Positions 1 through 5,089 of a DNA stretch of 5,089 nt are shown in pieces (position 1 is the first letter of the stretch; each line of letters opens with the position of its first letter). Under the pieces are notes generated by a model. The model worked only from the letters and a program-made list of their open reading frames with translations, ran no database searches and was not told where the DNA came from. The position numbers and the translations under genes were made by a program. The stretch lies in NCBI GenBank assembly GCA_020024075.1, contig JAHHUJ010000165.1:1-5089 (forward strand), given 5' to 3'. The stretch is from Psychrobacter sp. (GTDB lineage Bacteria; Pseudomonadota; Gammaproteobacteria; Pseudomonadales; Moraxellaceae).

Positions 1-775
1 CAATACGAGCGTCTAACCGCATAATGTCAGCTACTTCTAGGATATCTACTCCTTGACGATCGGCCAGTCTTGACCATTCATTCATAAAGCTAACCCGAGT
101 GGCTAGCATACTCATAATGGCACTACGTGAGAATTCAATGGTCGCAATATCACTAATATAACTGCGCTGGGCTTGAGCAATCAAGGGCTGTAATACTGCT
201 ACTTTATCTAATGAGTCGGCTGTCTTCTCCCCCATTAGCCACAGCTTAGGTGATAGCATTGAAGGATAGGCGCTGCCATCTTGCAAAAACACAAAGGGCA
301 CGTAATAGACCCAAGGGCGTTGGCAATAATGAGCAATATCTGCAAAAACTCCCAACGTGCTAATACCACTTAAGATAACCGGGGTCTGACTAGGCACTTG
401 GCTCTCATTTAGTGCAGTTACCCAAGTGGGCTTATTGTCATTGCTCTGACACCAAGTCTCAGGCAAGTCGCTATGGAACAGCCAGTATAAGCTGGCCGTT
501 TGCTGGGTAAATACCGCCGCCGCTTGCTCTGGAATAGGCTGTACCCTGATACTTTGTTGGTTTAGATACAGCTGCCATAAGGCCTGCTGCTGATGCTCAA
601 ATTTATAGTTGGCTAAAGTATGTTCAAGCTCTGCTTGATTGGCATACAAGCTGACTTTATTTCCCAAACTTACCATCACCGTAGCGGTAGTAATGGCATC
701 GATTGAGTGTCCGATAATTACGCACAGGTTATCCTCTGTGCTATTACTGGGTATCACATTGGCTAGCATGGTCAT
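1..775 (-). CDS. Divergent UDP-glucose/GDP-mannose dehydrogenase-family protein (Ugd-like), probable pseudoenzyme, 3' part cut by window edge
   Basis: The first 258 codons are visible and the frame is open to the window edge. The start is the ATG at 775-773, 9 bases after AGGA (788-785); the ATG at 769-767 is less well spaced. Family membership is inferred from three regions in the right order. Residues 18-45 look like the first Rossmann beta-alpha-beta unit (CVIIGHSIDA, then VSLGNKVSLYA). Residues 160-182 resemble the NPEFLREGSA...P..i.vG segment (here FLQDGSA). Residues 213-258 resemble the central dimerisation helix (SMLATRVSFMNEWSRLA, ending LDARI). Canonical enzymes oxidise UDP-glucose to UDP-glucuronate, or GDP-mannose to its acid, with NAD+. 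Here GxGxxG reads GHSIDA, the ribose-binding Asp is Ala45, and the VGTP motif is absent. Catalytic Glu is Val162, the second Glu is Asp166, Lys is Arg217 and Asn is Met221. The nucleophilic Cys motif lies beyond the edge. No signal peptide or membrane segment is evident, so it is probably cytosolic. It follows pgi by 55 bases. Dehydrogenase activity is doubtful; the true role is unknown. Confidence 0.75.
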   Translation of the reverse strand, partial: MTMLANVIPSNSTEDNLCVIIGHSIDAITTATVMVSLGNKVSLYANQAELEHTLANYKFEHQQQALWQLYLNQQSIRVQPIPEQAAAVFTQQTASLYWLFHSDLPETWCQSNDNKPTWVTALNESQVPSQTPVILSGISTLGVFADIAHYCQRPWVYYVPFVFLQDGSAYPSMLSPKLWLMGEKTADSLDKVAVLQPLIAQAQRSYISDIATIEFSRSAIMSMLATRVSFMNEWSRLADRQGVDILEVADIMRLDARI

Positions 776-784
776 CAAACTTCG

Positions 785-788
785 TCCT
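785..788 (-). promoter_or_regulatory. Ribosome binding site of the Ugd-like gene
   Basis: AGGA lies 9 bases before the ATG at 775 and 15 bases before the in-frame ATG at 769. The spacing favours the first ATG as the start. Confidence 0.6.
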
Positions 789-792
789 TTTT

Positions 793-821
793 ATTGTTTT
801 TAATGGTTTTATTGTTGTCAA
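793..821 (-). promoter_or_regulatory. Possible sigma70 promoter for the Ugd-like gene
   Basis: On the minus strand a perfect TTGACA (821-816) is followed after 17 bases by AACAAT (798-793), which matches the -10 consensus at 4 of 6 positions. It sits entirely in the 55-base gap after the pgi stop codon. Transcription from it would begin almost at the ribosome binding site, giving a leader of only about ten bases. The surrounding A-rich sequence makes chance matches likely, and no terminator separates pgi from this gene, so read-through from upstream remains the default. Confidence 0.3.
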
Positions 822-830
822 TACTAACAC

Positions 831-2513
831 TTACTGTTCTTCAATTTGCTTATTAATATGCTGCAATAAAGCCTGAGTAGAGCTGTCAAAATTGGCCTGT
901 TCTTCTGTAGCTGCATTTGACTCAGGTTTTGCTAAATGAATATGCGCAAAGACCTCATTGGCCACCTTTTTACCCATCTCCACACCCCATTGATCAAACG
1001 GGTTGATGTCCCAAATACTGGCCATAACGAACACTTTATGTTCATACAAAGCAATGAGAGCACCAAAGCTCGTTGGGGTCAGCTCATCCAATAATATCGT
1101 CGTCGATGGTTGGTTGCCCCGATAGCGCTTGAATTTATCCAGCTTTGAGACTTGTGGCTCCGCTTTGGCAGCTAACGCCTCATTACCAAAAGCCAGTACC
1201 CGACTTTGTGCCAAGCAGTTAGCCAACGACAAAGCATGTTGACGCTTTAATTCACTAGACTCAGACTCTTGATAATTGTTAACGCAGGCAATGAAATCAC
1301 AAGACACTTTTTGGGTACCTTGATGCAGCAACTGATAGAAGGCGTGCTGCGCATTAGAGCCAATCTCCCCCCATAAAATTGGGCAGGTGGCATAAGTGAT
1401 AGGCTGACCGTCATGGGTCACTGATTTACCATTGCTCTCCATTTCAAGTTGGGTTAAGTAGCTTGGAAAGTACTTAAGACGACCGTCATAAGGCAGCACG
1501 GTATGGGCATTAATGTCTAAAAAAGTGCTGTTCCAGACGCCGATCAGTCCCAGTAACACCGGTAGATTTTGATCAAAATCAGTATGCAAGAAGTGCTGGT
1601 CCATCGCATAAGCCCCTTGCAGCATTTCATTAAAGCGCTTAGTACCAATGCGAATGGCTACCGCTAAGCCAATGGCCGACCACATTGAAAAACGGCCGCC
1701 AACCCAGTCCCAAAGCTTTAATTGGTGCTCTGGGGCGATCCCCCAAGCACTCACTCTGTCAGGATTAGCTGAGATACCAATAAAATGACGGCGCAGTAAG
1801 GTGGCTTTACTGGCCCCAGTGCTCTGCAGCCAAGCTCGAGCCGTCTCTGCGTTAGACAAGGTATCCACCGTACCAAAAGACTTAGAGGAGATGATAAATA
1901 ACGTCGTTTCTGGATTAAGACGCTCTAGTAAGCTGCCTAACTGAGTACCATCCATATTAGATACAAAGTGAACTTCAATGTTACTATCCGCCCATTCATC
2001 GAGCGCAGTATTGGCCATAACTGGGCCTAAATCTGAGCCACCCACACCAATATTAACCACATCGGTAATGGCTTTACCCGAATAGCCACGCCAGATACCA
2101 TTGCGAATTCGGCTCACCAAATCTGCTGCTTTATCTAGACTATCATGGACCTCTGCCACCACATCCATGCCTTGGTGTGATAGCTTGGCAGTCTTTGGTA
2201 AACGCAGGGCAGTGTGTAATGCCGCTCTATCCTCACTACTATTTACTTTGGCACCTTGATACAGGCTACGGATTCTTTGCGGTAAACCACAAGCTTCGGC
2301 TAATTGTATCAACTGCTGTTTCACCGACTCATCAAGGCACTGCTTGGAGTAATCAAAATATATCCCTGCGGCCTGAACACTAAACTTTTGCGCCCTGTCT
2401 TGCTGCTTAGCAAATAACTGTGTCAACGACCAAGGCTTTTGTGCCAACTGTTGCAGCTGTTGCCACTGTGGCAACTGAGTAGGTAGAGGATTATTTCTGT
2501 GGTCTGCTATCAT
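831..2513 (-). CDS. pgi: Glucose-6-phosphate isomerase
   Basis: This cytosolic enzyme interconverts glucose-6-phosphate and fructose-6-phosphate in glycolysis and gluconeogenesis. The 560-residue product is near the family norm (549 in E. coli). Visible motifs, numbered from the ATG at 2513, are: the GVGGSDLGP sugar-phosphate loop (156-164) of the first SIS domain; the phosphate-binding SSKSFGTVDT (209-218); PGI signature 1, DWVGGRFSMWSAIG (269-282), with Arg274; Glu359 in MESNGK (the catalytic base); His390 in AQHAFYQL; and signature 2 around FDQWGVEMGK (506-515) with catalytic Lys515. All three catalytic residues are therefore present. The start is uncertain: an in-frame TTG at 2528 would add five residues but has no purine-rich site before it, whereas the ATG at 2513 has a weak GAG 10 bases upstream. 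It begins 26 bases after galU with no terminator between, so co-transcription is likely. With galU it links hexose phosphates to UDP-sugar supply. Confidence 0.97.
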   Translation of the reverse strand: MIADHRNNPLPTQLPQWQQLQQLAQKPWSLTQLFAKQQDRAQKFSVQAAGIYFDYSKQCLDESVKQQLIQLAEACGLPQRIRSLYQGAKVNSSEDRAALHTALRLPKTAKLSHQGMDVVAEVHDSLDKAADLVSRIRNGIWRGYSGKAITDVVNIGVGGSDLGPVMANTALDEWADSNIEVHFVSNMDGTQLGSLLERLNPETTLFIISSKSFGTVDTLSNAETARAWLQSTGASKATLLRRHFIGISANPDRVSAWGIAPEHQLKLWDWVGGRFSMWSAIGLAVAIRIGTKRFNEMLQGAYAMDQHFLHTDFDQNLPVLLGLIGVWNSTFLDINAHTVLPYDGRLKYFPSYLTQLEMESNGKSVTHDGQPITYATCPILWGEIGSNAQHAFYQLLHQGTQKVSCDFIACVNNYQESESSELKRQHALSLANCLAQSRVLAFGNEALAAKAEPQVSKLDKFKRYRGNQPSTTILLDELTPTSFGALIALYEHKVFVMASIWDINPFDQWGVEMGKKVANEVFAHIHLAKPESNAATEEQANFDSSTQALLQHINKQIEEQ

Positions 2514-2539
2514 AATAATGTGACTCAATAGGGCTAAAG

Positions 2540-3412
2540 TTAGGCTTGAAGCTGCTGCTCAGCAAAATAAATAAAGGCCTTCATATAGCTGGTCATATCA
2601 CCAGCATCAAAACTTTCGCCAAGCATGGTGGTGATATCCACCCCTTGGGTGCTAATTAAGGCATCAATGGCATCGGTCAATTGGATTTCACCGCCCACTG
2701 AGGGCTTAGTCTCAGCCAGATAATCAAAAATAGTAGCGGTAAACACATAACGCCCCACCACTGCTAGATTAGAGGGTGCATCTGCTAATGCCGGCTTTTC
2801 TACAAAGCCGGCCACCGCGAAGTTGGCGTTTTTATCAGCAGACAGCTGTGATAATTGCGTGTCATCTTGTAGTTTAGCGATGCCATATTTATGTACATCT
2901 TCATCGGCCACAGCACTGACTAAGATTTGCGAATGGTTAGTTTGCTCAAAGCTCTGAATCATATAAGCTAGGTTGTCTTTGTCCATATTGGTGGTGAAAG
3001 GATTAAGCACCACATCTGGCAGCAATACCGCAAAAGGATTGTCTCCGACAATAGGACGGGCCTTTAACACGGCATGACCAAGACCTAATGGCTTACCTTG
3101 GCGAATCATAGATACTGAGACATCCTCTGGTAACCAGTTTAAGCTGTCAGCCAGCTCATTTTTGCCTTTGGCACGCAGCTGGTTATCAAGCTCAGCATTG
3201 ATATCGAAGTAGTTCTCAATGGCACTTTTTTGGGCATGCCCCACCAATACAATGTGCTTAATACCGGCAGCAATGGCTTCTTCAATGACGTAATGAATGG
3301 CTGGACGATTACCCAGTGGCAATAGCTCTTTGGGCACAGACTTAGATAAAGGCAACATACGAGTACCGAAGCCGGCAACAGGGATAACAGCATGAGTAAC
3401 TTGAGTGGTCAT
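2540..3412 (-). CDS. galU: UTP--glucose-1-phosphate uridylyltransferase
   Basis: It makes UDP-glucose and pyrophosphate from glucose-1-phosphate and UTP, feeding capsule, lipopolysaccharide and other glycan synthesis in the cytosol. The 290-residue protein is slightly shorter than E. coli GalU (302). Motifs in order: AGFGTRMLP nucleotide-binding loop (13-21), PKELLP (27-32) with Lys28, RQGKPLGLGHAV (104-115), LLPDV (130-134) with the metal-binding Asp133, VEKP (204-207), APSNLAVVGRY (212-222), GGEIQLTDAI (240-249) and the C-terminal FDAGDMTSYMKA (268-279). The start chosen is the ATG at 3412, because the conserved domain begins at once (TTQVTHAVIPVAG) and GGA lies 5 bases upstream (3420-3418). 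An ATG at 3418 would add two residues. A longer in-frame reading from a TTG at 3499 adds 29 residues unlike the family and would overlap the likely promoter. The gene is separated from sucD by a terminator, so it probably heads its own transcription unit with pgi. Confidence 0.97.
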   Translation of the reverse strand: MTTQVTHAVIPVAGFGTRMLPLSKSVPKELLPLGNRPAIHYVIEEAIAAGIKHIVLVGHAQKSAIENYFDINAELDNQLRAKGKNELADSLNWLPEDVSVSMIRQGKPLGLGHAVLKARPIVGDNPFAVLLPDVVLNPFTTNMDKDNLAYMIQSFEQTNHSQILVSAVADEDVHKYGIAKLQDDTQLSQLSADKNANFAVAGFVEKPALADAPSNLAVVGRYVFTATIFDYLAETKPSVGGEIQLTDAIDALISTQGVDITTMLGESFDAGDMTSYMKAFIYFAEQQLQA

Positions 3413-3467
3413 AAGCATCCAACTTTGATAAATATAGAGTTTATATTTGGTATAGGGTTCGGTTCTT

Positions 3468-3499
3468 ATTGTAGCAAACTTTAGCCCATGTCCTATCAA
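3468..3499 (-). promoter_or_regulatory. Probable galU promoter (extended -10)
   Basis: TACAAT at 3473-3468 matches the -10 consensus at 5 of 6 positions and is preceded by TG with one spacer base (TGCTACAAT), the extended -10 form. TTGATA at 3499-3494 resembles a -35 box, but the 20-base spacer is too long for a normal sigma70 pair, so the extended -10 may act largely alone. It would place the transcript start roughly 45-50 bases before the galU ATG. A galU promoter is expected somewhere here because of the terminator upstream. Confidence 0.4.
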
Positions 3500-3580
3500 T
3501 GCTGAGTATTTATCACCCTATTAGCCAAAGCTCAGACCAAAAAGCTGATGCCATAAAACTATAACCCTAAAATTCTAAAA

Positions 3581-3608
3581 CTAAAGCCATCAAACTAAAA
3601 CCATCAAA
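3581..3608. repeat. Two-copy 14-bp imperfect tandem repeat in the galU leader
   Basis: The plus-strand units CTAAAGCCATCAAA (3581-3594) and CTAAAACCATCAAA (3595-3608) differ at one base. They lie in the roughly 225-base gene-free stretch 3413-3637, which is A/C-rich on this strand. A looser relative of the unit (CCATAAAACTA) occurs at 3551-3561. Apart from these repeats and the promoter candidate I see no gene in this stretch. Confidence 0.6.
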
Positions 3609-3637
3609 CTGGAGCCCAAACAGCTAAAAACAAACCC

Positions 3638-3670
3638 AAAAAAAAGAGCATCCCCGAAGGATGCCCTTTT
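3638..3670 (-). terminator. Rho-independent terminator of sucCD
   Basis: Read on the minus strand, an 8-bp stem (GGGCATCC paired with GGATGCTC, one G-U pair) closes a 5-base loop and is followed by eight T residues. Four A residues before the stem can pair with part of the T tract and lengthen it. It lies about 60 bases after the sucD stop. On the plus strand the same hairpin is followed by only four T residues, so activity in that direction would be weaker. Confidence 0.9.
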
Positions 3671-3691
3671 CATTAACACATAGACGTTTTG

Positions 3692-3713
3692 CAGACAGGG
3701 ATTAAGCTGTCTG
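3692..3713. repeat. Small inverted repeat in the sucD 3' untranslated region
   Basis: The perfect 7-bp arms CAGACAG (3692-3698) and CTGTCTG (3707-3713) flank an 8-base loop, just after the sucD stop codon and before the terminator. No T tract follows on the minus strand, so it is not itself a terminator. It could form a small hairpin in the transcript tail; a role is not shown. Confidence 0.4.
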
Positions 3714-3727
3714 AGTGATAAAGCAAA

Positions 3728-4603
3728 TTACCAACCAGTAACTTCTTTAACTGTCTCACCAATCTTAGATGGGTCACGAGTGTACGCGATACCCGCTTCT
3801 TCGAATGCTTTGAATTTCTCTTCAGCAGTACCTTTACCACCAGAGATAATTGCACCAGCATGGCCCATACGTTTACCTTTAGGGGCAGTAACACCAGCGA
3901 TGTAACCGATAACTGGCTTAGTGACGTGCTCTTTGATGTAAGCGGCTGCTTCTTCTTCAGCAGTACCACCGATTTCACCGATTAATACGATGGCTTCAGT
4001 TTGAGGATCTTCTTGGAACATCTTCAAGCAATCGATTTGGTTCATACCTGGGATTGGGTCACCACCAATACCGATACAAGTTGACTGACCGAAGCCTAGT
4101 TTAGTGGTTTGAGCCACAGCTTCATAAGTCAATGTACCTGAACGTGAGATGATACCCACTTTACCTGGTAAGTGGATGTGGCCTGGCATAATACCAATTT
4201 TACACTGACCTGGAGTGATCACGCCTGGGCAGTTTGGACCAACCATTTTCACATCACCAGCTTGCTCGATGTAGCGTTTGGCTTTTAGCATATCTAAAGT
4301 TGGCACACCTTCAGTGATCACAACGATTAGCTTAACGCCTGCGTCTACCGCTTCGATGATTGAATCTAGAACGAAAGGAGCTGGAACATAGATAACTGAC
4401 GCATCAGCGTTAGTCGCTTCCATAGCTTCCGCCATAGTGTTAAATACAGGTAGACCTAGGTGAGTTTGACCACCTTTACCTGGCGTTACACCACCAACTA
4501 CTTTAGTGCCGTACTCAATCGCTTGTTCTGAATGGAAAGTACCGTTTTTACCAGTAAAACCTTGCACCAATACTTTGGTGTCTTTATCAATTAATACACT
4601 CAT
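3728..4603 (-). CDS. sucD: Succinyl-CoA synthetase (ADP/GDP-forming) alpha subunit
   Basis: With SucC it forms the TCA-cycle enzyme that converts succinyl-CoA to succinate and CoA with substrate-level phosphorylation of a nucleoside diphosphate. The 291-residue length matches the family (289 in E. coli). The N-terminal CoA-binding Rossmann domain shows VQGFTGKNGTFH (13-24) and GGVTPGKGG (37-45). Further on come GPNCPG (122-127), ISRSGTLTYE (152-161), GIGGDP (178-183) and GEIGG (209-213). The active-site His248 sits in GHAGAIISGGKGTA (247-260) and is the residue phosphorylated during catalysis. The ATG at 4603 follows AGGAG by 6 bases, which settles the start. The gene begins 33 bases after the sucC stop, the usual sucCD order, and is followed by an intrinsic terminator. 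Nothing in the protein departs from the family. Confidence 0.99.
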   Translation of the reverse strand: MSVLIDKDTKVLVQGFTGKNGTFHSEQAIEYGTKVVGGVTPGKGGQTHLGLPVFNTMAEAMEATNADASVIYVPAPFVLDSIIEAVDAGVKLIVVITEGVPTLDMLKAKRYIEQAGDVKMVGPNCPGVITPGQCKIGIMPGHIHLPGKVGIISRSGTLTYEAVAQTTKLGFGQSTCIGIGGDPIPGMNQIDCLKMFQEDPQTEAIVLIGEIGGTAEEEAAAYIKEHVTKPVIGYIAGVTAPKGKRMGHAGAIISGGKGTAEEKFKAFEEAGIAYTRDPSKIGETVKEVTGW

Positions 4604-4609
4604 TATTTA

Positions 4610-4614
4610 CTCCT
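4610..4614 (-). promoter_or_regulatory. Ribosome binding site of sucD
   Basis: AGGAG lies 6 bases before the sucD ATG, in the 33-base gap after the sucC stop. It is the strongest such site in the window, as expected for a highly expressed TCA-cycle gene. Confidence 0.85.
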
Positions 4615-4636
4615 AATTATGGTCACTTATTGGGGA

Positions 4637-5089
4637 TTATGCAGTTTTTACAGCATCAACAATTTTCTGCGCAGCGTCAGATAGGCCTTGAGCTGAAATT
4701 ACTTTCACATCAGACTCGTCTAACAACTTAGCACCTAATTCAGCATTGTTACCTTCTAAGCGAACCACGACAGGTACAGTTACATTCACCTCTTTAACCG
4801 CTGCAATAATTGCTTCAGCAATCATGTCACAACGTACGATACCACCGAAGATATTGATTAAAACGCCTTGTACGCTGTCATCTTCTAAGATGATTTTGAA
4901 CGCTTCTACAACGCGGTCTTTAGTAGCACCACCACCAACGTCTAGGAAGTTAGCTGGCTTACCGCCGTATAGTTTGATGATGTCCATTGTGGCCATAGCA
5001 AGACCAGCACCGTTAACCATACAACCGATGTTACCTTCTAGTGCAACATAGTTTAGGTCAAATTCAGCTGCTTTTAGCTCACGCTCATT
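4637..5089 (-). CDS. sucC: Succinyl-CoA synthetase beta subunit, C-terminal part (5' end outside the window)
   Basis: The last 150 residues are visible and correspond to roughly residues 239-388 of the usual 388-residue protein. The reading frame continues to the window edge, so an internal Met at 5020 is not the start. The visible part covers the end of the ATP-grasp region and the C-terminal ligase domain that contacts SucD and the CoA/succinate site. Recognisable motifs, counted within the visible part, are GNIGCMVNGAGLAM (19-32), FLDVGGGA (48-55), NIFGGIVRCD (79-88) and RLEGNNAELG (110-119). These closely match SucC of other proteobacteria. The beta subunit binds the nucleotide and provides the grasp domain, while SucD carries the phosphorylated histidine. 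The stop codon is 33 bases before sucD, so both are surely translated from one transcript, whose promoter lies outside the window. Confidence 0.98.
   Translation of the reverse strand, partial: NERELKAAEFDLNYVALEGNIGCMVNGAGLAMATMDIIKLYGGKPANFLDVGGGATKDRVVEAFKIILEDDSVQGVLINIFGGIVRCDMIAEAIIAAVKEVNVTVPVVVRLEGNNAELGAKLLDESDVKVISAQGLSDAAQKIVDAVKTA

Noticed and set aside
1272..1274. A Tyr in Pgi (VNNY) where E. coli has a His (THNP), at first taken as loss of the catalytic histidine.
   Set aside because: Checking the spacing of the known active-site residues (Glu355, His386, Lys514 in E. coli) shows the catalytic His is the one in QHAFYQL, which is present here as His390. The Tyr position is not catalytic.
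2177..2383. 68-residue plus-strand frame opposite pgi.
   Set aside because: It is antisense to pgi, short, without recognisable features.
3139..3393. 84-residue minus-strand frame inside galU.
   Set aside because: It is an out-of-frame shadow of the well-supported galU frame, with no recognisable domain.
3413..3499. N-terminal extension of galU from a TTG at 3499.
   Set aside because: The extra 29 residues do not resemble GalU, the conserved domain begins right after the ATG at 3412, and the extension covers the probable promoter.
3513..3554. A 13-codon minus-strand frame (MASAFWSELWLIG) upstream of galU, considered as a leader peptide.
   Set aside because: It lies upstream of the likely galU promoter, has only a poor ribosome binding site, and no attenuator-like hairpin follows it. 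A chance frame is more likely.
3673..3978. 101-residue minus-strand frame overlapping the 3' end of sucD.
   Set aside because: It is an alternative-frame shadow of sucD with Leu/Val/Lys-rich low complexity and no ribosome binding site that stands out.
4746..5051. 101-residue plus-strand frame opposite sucC.
   Set aside because: It is antisense to a highly conserved sucC region; its openness is explained by the codon bias of sucC.
1..5089. Search for CRISPR arrays, insertion sequences, tRNA or rRNA genes, and phage or defence genes.
   Set aside because: No regularly spaced repeats, transposase frames, terminal inverted repeats or tRNA-like cloverleafs were seen; coding genes fill nearly all of the window.

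Overview
The window looks like a chromosomal segment of a gammaproteobacterium of the family Moraxellaceae, most likely Psychrobacter or a close relative. This rests on the moderate GC content, the style of the SucC, SucD, GalU and Pgi proteins, and the closeness of galU, pgi and a Ugd-family gene, a set also found together next to capsule loci in Acinetobacter. The organism is inferred, not proven. All genes lie on the minus strand, so transcription runs from high to low coordinates.

The right side (4637-5089 and 3728-4603) holds the 3' part of sucC and a complete sucD. These encode the beta and alpha subunits of succinyl-CoA synthetase (TCA cycle). sucD has a strong ribosome binding site, and the unit ends in a clear intrinsic terminator (3638-3670) with a small extra inverted repeat just before it. 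The 3413-3637 stretch is an A/C-rich leader (as read on the plus strand) with an imperfect 14-bp tandem repeat and a plausible extended -10 promoter for the next unit.

The left side holds galU (2540-3412), pgi (831-2513) and the 5' part of a Ugd-family gene (1-775), in transcription order with gaps of 26 and 55 bases. GalU makes UDP-glucose from glucose-1-phosphate and UTP. Pgi interconverts glucose-6-phosphate and fructose-6-phosphate. A normal Ugd would oxidise UDP-glucose to UDP-glucuronate for capsule or exopolysaccharide.

The most notable observation is that the Ugd-family protein is recognisable by fold-level motifs, but almost every NAD-binding and catalytic position visible in the window is substituted while the reading frame stays open for 258 codons. 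This suggests a maintained pseudoenzyme or a repurposed paralogue rather than a working UDP-glucose dehydrogenase. The rest of the window is ordinary central and sugar-nucleotide metabolism.
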